A DNA stretch of 64,000 nt from assembly GCF_012524205.1 (NCBI RefSeq), contig NZ_JABACI010000002.1, positions 62,001-126,000 on the forward strand. The letters are read 5' to 3'. Position 1 is the stretch's first letter. Each line of letters begins with the position of its first letter. This document shows, one piece after another, positions 17,045-25,896 of this stretch. The translations under genes were made by a program, and so were the position numbers. The DNA comes from Microbacterium salsuginis (GTDB lineage: Bacteria > Actinomycetota > Actinomycetes > Actinomycetales > Microbacteriaceae). Below the pieces are notes generated by a model. The model ran no database searches and was not told the DNA's origin. It saw nothing but the letters and a program-made list of their open reading frames with translations.

Positions 17045-17064
17045 GTCGCACGGACGGGTGCGAC
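17045..17064. promoter_or_regulatory. inverted repeat, candidate operator between dctA and the sensor kinase
   Basis: Perfect 7-bp arms (GTCGCAC and GTGCGAC) are separated by 6 nt, 35 bp upstream of dctA in the divergent gap. It is a plausible site for the adjacent response regulator. Confidence 0.45.
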
Positions 17065-17189
17065 GTGAAGACAGCGTCCGCCTCCCTCGGCGGCGGGGTC
17101 GACTTGTGGTCGTATTGGTCCCGCCGATCAGGGCGCCGATCCAGGCGCAAGGGTCGAGGATGGAGCCACGGCCATCAACGAGGAGTGCC

Positions 17190-18452
17190 ATGTCGATGCG
17201 GACGAGCCCGGGCAGCGCGGCCTCGCGCGTGTTCCTCGTGGTCGCCGGGTCGGTCGCGCTGCTCGTGACGGTGCTCTCGGTGGTCCTCGTCCTCGACGCG
17301 CAGCGTTCGGAGCGCTCCGAAGCCGAGGAGGTGACTCGTGCCGTGGCGACGTCGCTGGCGGCGCTGCCGGAGGTCGCCGGTGCCGTCGGCGGTCCGGATG
17401 CGTCGCAACGGCTGCAGCCGGTCGCCGCGGACGTGATGGAGGTCACCGCGCTCGACTTCGTGACGATCATGACCCCTGATGGCGTGCGCGTCACCCACCG
17501 CTCACCGTCCGAGATCGGCAGGCAGTACCTCGGCACGATCCCCGAGGCGCCGGCAGTGCTCACGGAGGAGTTCACCGGCACGCTCGGCCCCTCGGTCCGC
17601 ACCATCGCGCCGGTGCAGGACGACGGTCGCCTCGTCGGCTGGGTGTCGGTCGGTGTCACCCTCGGCAGCATCTCGTCGCAGCTGCTGCCACGACTGCCGT
17701 TCGTCGTGTCGATCGCGCTGGCACTGCTCGGCGCGGGCGTGGTGGGCGCGCTGCTGGCCCGGCGCACCACGCGCCGGGTGGCCGGCGATCTGCCGGCAGG
17801 CTCGATCCGCGACGCCGTCGCCTCGTACGAGTCGGTCCGCACGCTCGGCGAGGCGCTGCGCGCCCAGACGCACGAGCACGGCAACCGCATGCACACGGCG
17901 GTGTCGCTCCTCGAGCTCGGCCGGACCGCCGAGGCCATCGAGATCCTCACCGAGACCTCGCGGCAGAGCCAGGCACTGGTGGATCAGGTCGCGGCTCGCC
18001 GCGACGGCGACCCCACCGTCGGCGCGCTGCTTCTCGGCAAGGCCGCACAGGCGCGCGAGCGCGGGATCCAGTGGTCGGCCGAGATCGATCCGGCCGCGCC
18101 GCGCAGCTCGCTCCCGCCGATGGACGCCGTCTCGGCGATCGGCAACATGATCGACAACGCGATGGATGCCGCGGCCTCCGGCGAAACGCCGCGCTGGGTG
18201 CGCGTCGTCTTCGCCCGAATGCCCGGCTCCCCCGCCCTGCGCGTCGAAGTGTCCGACAGCGGCGCCGGCATCGCCGACGACATCCGCGACCGGATCTGGG
18301 AGCACGGATTCTCGACGAAGCCGGCAGGCACCGAAGGGCGTGGCGTAGGACTGGCACTGGTGCGGTCGATCGTGACGGATGCCGGCGGCACCGTCGATGT
18401 GCGCCAGGATCCGACGACCTTCGTCGTGACGCTGCCGGCGAGGCATCCGTGA
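17190..18452 (+). CDS. CitA/DcuS-type sensor histidine kinase
   Basis: The 420-residue product has a transmembrane segment (about 12-33), an extracytoplasmic PAS-like sensor (about 34-175, with LDFVTIMTPDGVRVTHRSP), a second transmembrane segment (about 178-200), and then the kinase core. The phospho-acceptor is in LRAQTHEHGNRMHTAVSLL, the H-box form of the citrate/C4-dicarboxylate sensor family. ATP-binding boxes are NMIDNAMDA, SDSGAGI and GRGVGLALV. ATG 17190 has GAGGAG upstream. The stop overlaps the regulator start as GTGA. It faces dctA, so C4-dicarboxylate sensing is the likely role. Confidence 0.92.
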   Translation: MSMRTSPGSAASRVFLVVAGSVALLVTVLSVVLVLDAQRSERSEAEEVTRAVATSLAALPEVAGAVGGPDASQRLQPVAADVMEVTALDFVTIMTPDGVRVTHRSPSEIGRQYLGTIPEAPAVLTEEFTGTLGPSVRTIAPVQDDGRLVGWVSVGVTLGSISSQLLPRLPFVVSIALALLGAGVVGALLARRTTRRVAGDLPAGSIRDAVASYESVRTLGEALRAQTHEHGNRMHTAVSLLELGRTAEAIEILTETSRQSQALVDQVAARRDGDPTVGALLLGKAAQARERGIQWSAEIDPAAPRSSLPPMDAVSAIGNMIDNAMDAAASGETPRWVRVVFARMPGSPALRVEVSDSGAGIADDIRDRIWEHGFSTKPAGTEGRGVGLALVRSIVTDAGGTVDVRQDPTTFVVTLPARHP

Positions 18453-19129
18453 TCCGCGTCCTGGTGGTCGACGACGATGCGCTCACGCTGGAGCTGCACC
18501 GCAGCTATCTCGCACGGCTGGAGGGGTTCGAGCTGGCGGGCGAATGCACGGGTGCCCGCGCCGCGATCGAGGCGCTCCTCGCGGGCGCCGACCGGATCGA
18601 CCTGGTCCTGCTGGACGTCACGATGCCCGACGGCACCGGTGTCGACGTGCTGCGGCACGTGCGCGCCCGCGGCGCGACGGTCGACGTGATCGCGATCACA
18701 GGGGTCCGCGACGCCGAGGTGGTGCGCGGCATGGTCGCGCTGGGCGTCGCGCAGTATCTGGTCAAGCCGTTCACGTTCGCGGTGTTCCGCGAGCGGCTGG
18801 AGCAGTATCGCGAGTTCCGACGCCGGGCGGACGAGTCCGCGGGAGCGCCGACGCAGGCCGAGATCGACGCGATGCTCGGAGCGATGCATCCGGCAACGCC
18901 CGTCCGGCTCCCGAAGGGGCTCGCACCCGAGACGCTTGCCGTGGTCTCGGACGACGTCCGCCGCAACGGTCCCGCCTCGGCGGGTGAGGCGGCGCGGCGA
19001 CTCGGGATGTCGCGGGTCGCCGTGCGCCGGTATCTGGAGCACTTGACCGCGGAAGGCCGCGTCATCCGTTCGCCTCGCTACGGGACGGGCGGTCGGCCGG
19101 AGTCGGAGTATCGCTGGAACGCGGAGTGA
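18449..19129 (+). CDS. CitB/DcuR-type response regulator
   Basis: The 226-residue product has a receiver domain (about 1-120; acidic pocket VVDDD, phospho-acceptor Asp in LVLLDVTMPDG, switch Lys in LVKPF) and a C-terminal DNA-binding part with a winged-helix look (ASAGEAARRLGMSRVAVRRYLEHL). It starts at GTG 18449, inside the kinase stop. The expected target is dctA, perhaps through the inverted repeat at 17045-17064. Its end is 32 bp from the convergent GT4-SGNH gene. Confidence 0.92.
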   Translation: MIRVLVVDDDALTLELHRSYLARLEGFELAGECTGARAAIEALLAGADRIDLVLLDVTMPDGTGVDVLRHVRARGATVDVIAITGVRDAEVVRGMVALGVAQYLVKPFTFAVFRERLEQYREFRRRADESAGAPTQAEIDAMLGAMHPATPVRLPKGLAPETLAVVSDDVRRNGPASAGEAARRLGMSRVAVRRYLEHLTAEGRVIRSPRYGTGGRPESEYRWNAE

Positions 19130-19161
19130 GCCCCCGGCCGCGCATGACCCGTGGCGCGCGC

Positions 19162-21135
19162 TCAGCTCACCCTCGACCGTTCCCGCACGTCGCCACGTCC
19201 GCCGATCTCGGAGTAGTCGTCGTGCTTGGGAAGCAGGCCATCACCGGCCGTGCGACCGCGCAGGCGGCGCCAGACCCAGGGCAGCGCGTCGCGGCCCAGC
19301 CACGACCCCACGGGCATCGGGTCGTCGTCGGCGTGGAGCGCGGCGTCCAGTCCCGCCAGCGCCTCGGCGTCGGGCACACCCAGCGCCTCGGCGGCGCGAT
19401 ACGCCAGGAACCGGTGCCCCCGGGAGCGCAGGTGCACCTTGTCGTCGGCCCACAGGTCGAGGTCGCCGATCGCCGGCAATGCGTCCAGGTCGAGGAGGAT
19501 CGCCCCGGTCGCGGCGGCGATGCGACGCAGCTCGGACGCGTAGACGGCGAACCGGCGAGCGAAGATCCGGGCCGCACGCCGGCGAGGGAGGAACGGCGTC
19601 ACGAGCAGCACGTCGATGCCCGCGGCGCGCAGCGTCGCGATCCCCTGCTCGAGGGCGGCGGCGAGGCGCACGGGGTCGGCCCGCCTGCCCACGAGGTCGT
19701 TCGCGCCGATCAGCACCGAGACGAGGTCGGGCCGCAGCGCGAGCGCGCGCGGCAGCTGCTCGTGGAGCACGTGCTCGACCCGACGGCTGCGCACCGCCAG
19801 ATTCGCGTAGCGGAACGGCTCACGCTCGTCGCGGGCGTGAGCGAGCAGCTGCGCCAAGCGGTCGGCCCAGCCCCGGTACTGTCCCGGCGGCATGCGCGAG
19901 GCGTCGCAGAGGCCCTCGGTGAGCGAGTCCCCGAGCGCCACGTACCGGCCCCAGGGCCGCGGCTGCCCGGTGGCCGTGGCCGGCATCGCGGGCCGTGTCG
20001 CTCCTCGCTGCACCAGCGCATCGTCGATGGGCCGCAGCATCCGCGCCTCGTCGTAGTGCTCGACCAGCCGACGGCAGACGGCGTCCCACGTGCGGTCGCG
20101 AACCGATTCGCGGGCTGCGGCCCCGAACGCCCGGCGCTTGCCGTCGTCGCCGGCGAGATCGGCGACCCGGGCACGCAGGTCGCGGAGGTCGCCCGGGCGG
20201 TAGAGCCAGCCGTCGACGCTGGAGCGCACCAGGTCGAGCGGACCGCCGACGCCCGTCGCGACCACGGGCACTCCGCTGGCGAGCGCCTCCTGGATGGTCT
20301 GCCCGAACGTCTCGCTCTCGCCCGGGTGGACGAACACATCGAAGCTCGCCAGCGCCTCGGCGAGCGCCGACCCGGACAGGTGGCCGGTGAAGACAGCATC
20401 GGGGAGAGCCGCCTCAAGGCCGGGCCGCGCCGGTCCGTCTCCAACGACCACGAGGCGGGTTCCCTCGATGCCCGCCAGCGCAGCGAGGTCCGCAACCTGC
20501 TTCTCGGGGGCGAGCCGGCCCACATAGCCGACGACGGTCTGCCCCGGTGCGACGCGCGCGCGCCACGCGTCGCTGCGCCGCTCGGGGCCGAAGCGCTCGG
20601 TGTCGACTCCGCGCCCCCACCGGCGCAGCCGGTCGACGCCGAGCCCTTCCAGCTGGTGCAGCGACGCCGTCGAGGGTGCCAGCGTGAGCGTCGCCCGGCG
20701 GTGCAGGCGCGATACATGACGGCCGACGAGCGCGGACGCCTGCGGCATCCCGTACTTCTCGGCGTACGCGATGACGTCGGTCTGGTACACGGCGACCGCG
20801 GGGATCCGCAGCGCGTCGGCGGCGGCGAGGCCCTGCCACCCGAGCACGAAAGGCGAGGCGAGGTGGACCACGTCGGGCCGGAACTCGCGCAGGATCGCGG
20901 TGAGCCGGGCAGCCCGCGCGAACACGACGCGCACGTCGGGATAGGAGGGCAGCGGCACCGAGCGCAGCAGCTCGGTGCGCGCACCGTGCAGGTCGGCGGT
21001 GAACTCGCCCGCGCGCGGCGCGATCACCAGGGTCTCGTGGCCCTGGGCGGCAAGGTGACGAAGGACATGAAGCACCGACCCTGTCACCCCGTTCATGTGG
21101 GGCAGGAACGATTCGGCGAGCAGTGCGACTCTCAC
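19162..21135 (-). CDS. fused GT4 glycosyltransferase and SGNH/GDSL hydrolase
   Basis: One 657-residue frame contains two complete enzymes. Residues about 1-370 are a GT-B glycosyltransferase family 4 domain (VALLAESFLPHMNGVTGS, VGYVGRLAPEKQV, and PGESETFGQTIQEAL with the donor-binding Glu). After a 25-residue linker, residues about 395-600 form an SGNH hydrolase: block I ALGDSLTEG with Ser404, block III IGANDL with Asn479, and catalytic Asp565/His568 in ADDKVHL. I chose GTG 21135 because the GT fold begins there; ATG 21210 is an alternative. The fusion suggests glycosylation and deacylation on one cell-envelope glycolipid, which is inference. It is divergent from DedA. Confidence 0.9.
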   Translation of the reverse strand: MRVALLAESFLPHMNGVTGSVLHVLRHLAAQGHETLVIAPRAGEFTADLHGARTELLRSVPLPSYPDVRVVFARAARLTAILREFRPDVVHLASPFVLGWQGLAAADALRIPAVAVYQTDVIAYAEKYGMPQASALVGRHVSRLHRRATLTLAPSTASLHQLEGLGVDRLRRWGRGVDTERFGPERRSDAWRARVAPGQTVVGYVGRLAPEKQVADLAALAGIEGTRLVVVGDGPARPGLEAALPDAVFTGHLSGSALAEALASFDVFVHPGESETFGQTIQEALASGVPVVATGVGGPLDLVRSSVDGWLYRPGDLRDLRARVADLAGDDGKRRAFGAAARESVRDRTWDAVCRRLVEHYDEARMLRPIDDALVQRGATRPAMPATATGQPRPWGRYVALGDSLTEGLCDASRMPPGQYRGWADRLAQLLAHARDEREPFRYANLAVRSRRVEHVLHEQLPRALALRPDLVSVLIGANDLVGRRADPVRLAAALEQGIATLRAAGIDVLLVTPFLPRRRAARIFARRFAVYASELRRIAAATGAILLDLDALPAIGDLDLWADDKVHLRSRGHRFLAYRAAEALGVPDAEALAGLDAALHADDDPMPVGSWLGRDALPWVWRRLRGRTAGDGLLPKHDDYSEIGGRGDVRERSRVS

Positions 21136-21274
21136 GCGACCAGCGTGACGGCCCGACAGACGACCGGACGCCACAAAACGACCCCGGTGACGAGAGTTCA
21201 CCGGATGCACCGCTCCACGTCACCGGAGAGGCTCCGTTCCGTCGCCGTTCACCCTGGCCCGTTAGGAAGGAGGC

Positions 21275-21874
21275 GTGATCGACGAGCTGCTGACACAGAC
21301 GGCGCAGAGCCCGTGGGCGCTCCCCCTGCTGTTCGCGCTCGTCCTCGGCGACGCGTTCCTGGTGGTGATTCCGGGCGAAGCCGCGGTGACCGCGTTCGGT
21401 GCTCTCGCCGTGTCGGGCGGTGAGCCGCCGTTGGGCTGGGTGGTGGCGGTGGCGACGATTGCCGCACTGCTGGGCGACGCCGCCTGCTATCTCGTGGGAC
21501 GCACCGTCGGCCTGCAGCGCTGGCGATGGATGCGGGCGGCCCGCGTGCAGTCGGCGTTCGCGTGGGCGCAGGCCCGGCTCGAGCGTCGCTCTGCGCTGGT
21601 GCTCTTCACCGCGCGGTTCATCCCGTTCGCGCGCCTCGCCGTGAACCTCACCGCCGGCGCGACGCGGATCCGTGCGCCGCGGTACCTCGCAGTGGCGGGA
21701 CTCGCGGCGCTCGCATGGGCGCTCTACCAGGCCTTCATCGGCGCGGCCGTGGCGGCCGTCGTGCCCGGCGGACCGGTCGTGGCCGTCGTCGTGTCGGTGG
21801 CTCTCGCGGTCGGGATCGGCCTCACCGTGGACGCGGTGCTGGCGCGCCGCATGCGCACTCGGCGGCCGGAATGA
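21275..21874 (+). CDS. DedA family membrane protein
   Basis: The 199-residue product is a small DedA/SNARE-associated (VTT) protein. DedA members translocate lipids such as undecaprenyl phosphate or phosphatidylethanolamine. Visible features are PGEAAVTAFGALAV in the first re-entrant region, the conserved arginine region FTARFIPFARLAVNLTAG, and several membrane helices. AAGGAGG precedes GTG 21275. It is divergent from the GT4-SGNH fusion and overlaps the endonuclease gene by 4 bp. Confidence 0.9.
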   Translation: MIDELLTQTAQSPWALPLLFALVLGDAFLVVIPGEAAVTAFGALAVSGGEPPLGWVVAVATIAALLGDAACYLVGRTVGLQRWRWMRAARVQSAFAWAQARLERRSALVLFTARFIPFARLAVNLTAGATRIRAPRYLAVAGLAALAWALYQAFIGAAVAAVVPGGPVVAVVVSVALAVGIGLTVDAVLARRMRTRRPE

Positions 21875-22722
21875 CCGGTGGCGGCCAGGATGGAGTGGTG
21901 GCGGACATGACCTCGGCGGGATACGACGACGATTTTCTCGGCATCCGGGTTCCGCTCCCCCGCCCCGCCGGCGGGCGTGAGGTGCGCGAACTGCCGTACC
22001 CGCGCTTCACCGTGCTGCTCGATCCCGCGCGCACGCTCGCGGCCGTCACCGGGGTGAACATCGACGGTGCTGCGCTGCGGGATGTGCCGCGCACCGGCGA
22101 GTGGCGGCTCGATTCGAGGCTGCCCGTCGGCGAGCAGGCCGGGCCCGAGCTCTATGCCGCGAACGATCTCGATCGCGGGCACCTCGTGCGCCGGCGCGAT
22201 CCGGGCTGGGGTGGCGCGGCCGAGGCCCGGCAAGCCACCGAGGCGACCTTCTTCTACACGAACGCGGCGCCGCAGGCGGCTGCCTTCAACCAGTCGAAGG
22301 ACCTGTGGCTCGGGCTCGAGGACCACGTCCTGCAGTACGCAGACGCGACCGCGCAGCGGGTCAGCGTCTTCACGGCGCCGATCCTCGCGAACGATGATCC
22401 GGTCTATCGCGGCGTCGCCATCCCGCGGCGCTTCTTCAAGGTCGCCGCGTGGACGGCTGCCGCCGACGACGGGATGCCGCGACTGGAGGCGGCCGGGTTC
22501 GTGCTGGATCAGTCCGAGCTGCTCGACCTGCGCCAGGGCGCGCTGGCCGTACCGCGGCTGGGCGCCTTCCGCACGTTCCAGGTACCCATCGCCGAGATCG
22601 CCGGCCTCGCCGCCCTGGACCTCGGTCCGCTCACGGACGCCGATGTGCTCGCCGCCCCCGCCGTGCGGGGCGAGGGCGGCTGGCGCCCGCTCATCGGCCC
22701 GGGGGACGTTCAGCTGCGCTGA
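21871..22722 (+). CDS. DNA/RNA non-specific endonuclease (NUC1/EndoG family)
   Basis: This is a beta-beta-alpha-metal nuclease. The catalytic DRGH is in NDLDRGHLVRRRDPGW, and the metal-ligand Asn region is FFYTNAAPQAAAFNQ. The product is about 283 residues from ATG 21871, which overlaps the DedA stop; GTG 21898 and ATG 21907 are alternatives. Unlike many secreted members I see no signal peptide, so its location is unclear. Translational coupling to DedA is unusual. It converges on the FMN reductase gene with 15 bp between stops. Confidence 0.85.
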   Translation: MTGGGQDGVVADMTSAGYDDDFLGIRVPLPRPAGGREVRELPYPRFTVLLDPARTLAAVTGVNIDGAALRDVPRTGEWRLDSRLPVGEQAGPELYAANDLDRGHLVRRRDPGWGGAAEARQATEATFFYTNAAPQAAAFNQSKDLWLGLEDHVLQYADATAQRVSVFTAPILANDDPVYRGVAIPRRFFKVAAWTAAADDGMPRLEAAGFVLDQSELLDLRQGALAVPRLGAFRTFQVPIAEIAGLAALDLGPLTDADVLAAPAVRGEGGWRPLIGPGDVQLR

Positions 22723-22737
22723 TCGCCCGGAGCCGGA

Positions 22738-23388
22738 CTACTCCCCCGCGAGACCGCCGAGCAGGTGACCGAACGACCGGCCCTCACCGAGGTAGTTCGC
22801 CGGGTCGTAGGGATCGGCGTCCTCGACCGGCTGCCGCCGAGCGATCGCCTCGGCGAGCTCGCGGGCGCCGCGCTCGATCCGTTCGCCGAGCGGAGCGACC
22901 TGGTCAGCGGTGGCGCCCCAGTCGCTCGACGCGGCGAAGACACCCGTCGCGACGGGTTCGGCGTGCAGGTAGGCGAACAGCGGACGGATCGCGTAGTCGA
23001 TCGCGAGCGAATGGCGCGCGGTTCCGGCGTTCGCCCCGATCAGCACGGGCTTGCCGGTGAGCGCATTGGGGTCGAGTACGTCGATGAAGGACTTGAACAG
23101 CCCGGAGTAGCTCGTCGAGAAGATCGGCGTGACCGCGATGACGGCATCCGCCGACACCACCGCGTTGATCATCGACTCGAGCGCGGGCGGCGCGAACCCG
23201 GTGAGGAGGTTGTTGGTGATGTCGTGCGCGTAGTCGCGCAGCTCGAACACGTCGACCTCGGTCTGGACGTCGCGCTCTGAGAGGTGCTTCGCGGTCGCGG
23301 CGGCCAGGCGGTCGGCGAGCATCCGCGTCGAGGACGGGTTCGACAGGCCGGCGGAGATCACGGCGATGCGGCGTGGTGCGGAAGTCAT
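22738..23388 (-). CDS. NAD(P)H-dependent FMN reductase (CE1759 type)
   Basis: The 216-residue flavodoxin-fold protein has an N-terminal flavin phosphate loop (ISAGLSNPSSTRMLADRL) and VTPIFSTSYSGLFKSFID near the isoalloxazine site. It belongs to the reductase partner group of two-component flavin monooxygenases. The monooxygenase gene lies directly upstream on the same strand, 22 bp away, so the pair is probably one system: this protein supplies reduced FMN. Confidence 0.9.
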   Translation of the reverse strand: MTSAPRRIAVISAGLSNPSSTRMLADRLAAATAKHLSERDVQTEVDVFELRDYAHDITNNLLTGFAPPALESMINAVVSADAVIAVTPIFSTSYSGLFKSFIDVLDPNALTGKPVLIGANAGTARHSLAIDYAIRPLFAYLHAEPVATGVFAASSDWGATADQVAPLGERIERGARELAEAIARRQPVEDADPYDPANYLGEGRSFGHLLGGLAGE

Positions 23389-23410
23389 GTCTTCGTCTCG
23401 CTTCGCCGGC

Positions 23411-24631
23411 TCAGCGGCCGGAGTTTCCGAGCCCGAACGCGGCTCCGGCCTTCGCAGGCGTGTCCTGGTACGGGCTCTCGCCGACGAGGTTGTCGCCGCG
23501 GTTGGCGCCGGGAACGGCCTGACGCGGGGACTGGTCGCCGTACGCCGCCTTCACGAGGCTCGCGTGTGTCGGGGCATCCGGGACCTCCGCCGGCCGGTTC
23601 TTCTGCAGCTCGCGGCGCAGCACCGGGACCACTTCGCCACCCAGGATGTCGAGCTGCTCGAGGACCGTCTTGAGCGGCAGACCCGCGTGGTCGAGGAGGA
23701 ACAGCTGGCGCTGGTAGTCGCCGTACGTCTCGCGCATCGCGGCGTAGCGGTCGATCACCTGCTGCGGCGAGCCGACCGTGAGCGGCGTCATCTCGCTGAA
23801 GTCCTCGAGCGAGGGGCCGTGGCCGTAGACCGGTGCGTTGTCGAAGTACGGCCGGAACTCGCGGACGGCATCCTGCGAGTTGGCACGCATGAACACCTGG
23901 CCGCCCAGGCCGACGATCGCCTGCTCGGGCGTGCCGTGCCCGTAGTGCGCGAAGCGCTGACGGTAGAGCGTGATGAGCCGCTGGTAGTGCTCCTTGGGCC
24001 AGAAGATGTTGTTCGCGAAGAATCCGTCGCCGTAGTAGGCGGCCTGCTCGGCGATCTCGGGAGTGCGGATCGAGCCGTGCCACACGAAGGGCGCGACGCC
24101 GTCGAGGGGACGCGGGGTCGAGGTGAAGCCCTGCAGCGGTGTACGGAACTTGCCCTCCCAGTCCACGACGTCCTCACGCCACAGCCGGTGCAGGAGGTTG
24201 TAGCTCTCGATCGCGAGCGGCAGACCCTGACGGATGTCCTTGCCGAACCAGGGGTAGACCGGGCCGGTGTTGCCGCGACCCAGCATCAGGTCGGCACGAC
24301 CGCCCGACAGGTGCTGCAGCATCGCGTAGTCCTCGGCGATCTTCACCGGGTCGTTCGTGGTGATGAGCGTCGTGGCGGTCGAGACGATCAGGCGCTCGGT
24401 CTGCGCCGCGATGTAGGCGAGAGTCGTGGTGGGCGACGACGACCAGAACGGCGGGTTGTGGTGCTCGCCCAGCGCGAAGACGTCGAGCCCGACTTCCTCG
24501 GCGTGCTTGGCCACGGTGACGGCGGCGCGGATCTTGTCCGCCTCGCTGGGTGTGGTGCCGGTTGTCGGGTCCTCGGTGATGTCGCTCACCGAGAAGATGC
24601 CGAACTGCATCTGAGGTGTGCTGTCGTTCAC
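23411..24631 (-). CDS. LLM-class flavin-dependent monooxygenase (CE1758 type)
   Basis: The 406-residue luciferase-like TIM-barrel protein uses reduced flavin and oxygen. Motifs include FGIFSVSDIT at the start, DVFALGEHHNPPF, the phosphate-binding GRGNTGPVYPWFG, and PFVWHGSIRTPEIAEQA. The start is GTG 24631 with AGGAG 6 nt upstream. It is paired with the FMN reductase gene downstream. The substrate is unknown. Upstream is an AT-rich palindrome at 24653-24675 that may be the operator. Confidence 0.9.
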   Translation of the reverse strand: MNDSTPQMQFGIFSVSDITEDPTTGTTPSEADKIRAAVTVAKHAEEVGLDVFALGEHHNPPFWSSSPTTTLAYIAAQTERLIVSTATTLITTNDPVKIAEDYAMLQHLSGGRADLMLGRGNTGPVYPWFGKDIRQGLPLAIESYNLLHRLWREDVVDWEGKFRTPLQGFTSTPRPLDGVAPFVWHGSIRTPEIAEQAAYYGDGFFANNIFWPKEHYQRLITLYRQRFAHYGHGTPEQAIVGLGGQVFMRANSQDAVREFRPYFDNAPVYGHGPSLEDFSEMTPLTVGSPQQVIDRYAAMRETYGDYQRQLFLLDHAGLPLKTVLEQLDILGGEVVPVLRRELQKNRPAEVPDAPTHASLVKAAYGDQSPRQAVPGANRGDNLVGESPYQDTPAKAGAAFGLGNSGR

Positions 24632-24652
24632 GATCGCTCCTCGCGTTTTCTA

Positions 24653-24675
24653 TGCATGTGAATGTATCTCATGCA
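24653..24675. promoter_or_regulatory. palindrome upstream of the flavin monooxygenase pair
   Basis: TGCATG and CATGCA flank an 11-nt AT-rich centre, 21 bp upstream of GTG 24631. The size and symmetry fit a MarR- or TetR-like operator; no regulator gene adjoins. Confidence 0.45.
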
Positions 24676-24687
24676 ACGCGGCTGTGG

Positions 24688-25839
24688 TCAGGATATTCCG
24701 ATCCCGTGCGGAAAGACCGAATCGCGGCGCTGGAACTCGAGGATCGCCGGGTTGAGCACGCGACCGTCCGAGACCTCCGTTGCGCGGCGGATCGTCTCGT
24801 TGCCGGCCCACGCGGCCGGCCCGCCCATCACGATGGGGATGAAGGACTGCAGGGCCTCACTGATCTCCCAGCTGGCCGAGTTCCACAGATAGGAGGGACT
24901 GTGGTCCACGCCGTAGTAGTCGATGGAGCCGCCGACGGTGAACATCGGGTCTGCGAAGGACGTCGGCCGTGCCCACTCGAACCCCATCCCCTCGTCGCAC
25001 GAGACGTCGACGATCAGGCTCCCGGGGCGGAACGCGCCCAGATCGGTTTCGCGGAGATAAAGGAGCGGGCGGTTCGGGTCCTGCAGGGTGCAGTTGACGA
25101 CGATGTCGCTCTCGGCGAGGAAGGGCGCGAGAGGCACGCGGCCCTCGTCGGTGATCACTTCGCTGAGGTACGGCTCGTCGTCATGGTCGAACTGGATGAT
25201 GTGCGCGGCGTGGATGGGCGAGGCCACCGACGCCGTCCGCCGATTGGTCAGGACGCGGACGTCGTGGACGCCGTGCGCGCGGAGTGCGGTGACGGCACCG
25301 CGAGCGGTCGCTCCGAAGCCGATGACGACCGCGGTGAGACGTCGGCCGTAGTCGCCCGTCGCACCGCACAGCTGCAGCGCGTGCAACACCGAGCAGTAGC
25401 CCGCGAGCTCGTTGTTGATGTGGAACACATGGAGCCCGAAGGTGCCGTCGCCTCCCCAATGGTTCATTGCCTCGAAGGCGATGACCGTCAGCCGCTTGTC
25501 GATCGCCAGCTGGGTCATCCGCTCGTCCTGGACGAGGTGCGGCCAACCCCACAGCACCTGGCCGTCGTGGAGATCGCGGAGATCCTCCAACTGCGGCTTG
25601 GGCAGGAGCACGATGTCGGATGCCGCGATCACGTCTTCACGCGATGCGATGCGTCCGACGAGCGGGCGGATCTGGTCGTCGGAGACGCCGAACCGCACGC
25701 CGTACGCCTCTTCCACGATGATCCGGTCACGAAGGTCAAGCGGGAGGCGCTCGAAATGGCTGGGATGGATCGGAACGCGCCGTTCATCGGGTTTTCGCGA
25801 CGTACCGATGACGCCGAGGGTCGGTGCAGCAGCGGTCAT
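24688..25839 (-). CDS. AlaDH/PNT-family dehydrogenase, N5-(carboxyethyl)ornithine synthase-like
   Basis: The 383-residue product has the alanine dehydrogenase/transhydrogenase N-terminal form (TSRKPDERRVPIHPSHFERL) and a Rossmann domain (VVIGFGATARGAVTAL, about residues 172-187). The later stretch VDVSCDEGMGFEWARPTSF resembles N5-(carboxyethyl)ornithine synthases, which reductively condense pyruvate with ornithine; that specific reaction is inferred. ATG 25839 has GAGG upstream and a -10 candidate 47 nt away. Confidence 0.75.
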   Translation of the reverse strand: MTAAAPTLGVIGTSRKPDERRVPIHPSHFERLPLDLRDRIIVEEAYGVRFGVSDDQIRPLVGRIASREDVIAASDIVLLPKPQLEDLRDLHDGQVLWGWPHLVQDERMTQLAIDKRLTVIAFEAMNHWGGDGTFGLHVFHINNELAGYCSVLHALQLCGATGDYGRRLTAVVIGFGATARGAVTALRAHGVHDVRVLTNRRTASVASPIHAAHIIQFDHDDEPYLSEVITDEGRVPLAPFLAESDIVVNCTLQDPNRPLLYLRETDLGAFRPGSLIVDVSCDEGMGFEWARPTSFADPMFTVGGSIDYYGVDHSPSYLWNSASWEISEALQSFIPIVMGGPAAWAGNETIRRATEVSDGRVLNPAILEFQRRDSVFPHGIGIS

Positions 25840-25885
25840 GGTGGCCTCGTTCCGTGCGCAGGGCAGGAGAGTCCCCGGGCCCCCG

Positions 25886-25891
25886 ACGCTA
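25886..25891 (-). promoter_or_regulatory. -10 box of AlaDH/PNT gene
   Basis: TAGCGT on the minus strand, 46 nt before ATG 25839, between it and the glucosidase stop. Confidence 0.4.
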
Positions 25892-25896
25892 CACCT

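Noticed and set aside
19162-21135. Frameshift artefact joining two genes
   Set aside because: Both domains are complete in one frame with a continuous linker and no internal stop or change of codon character.
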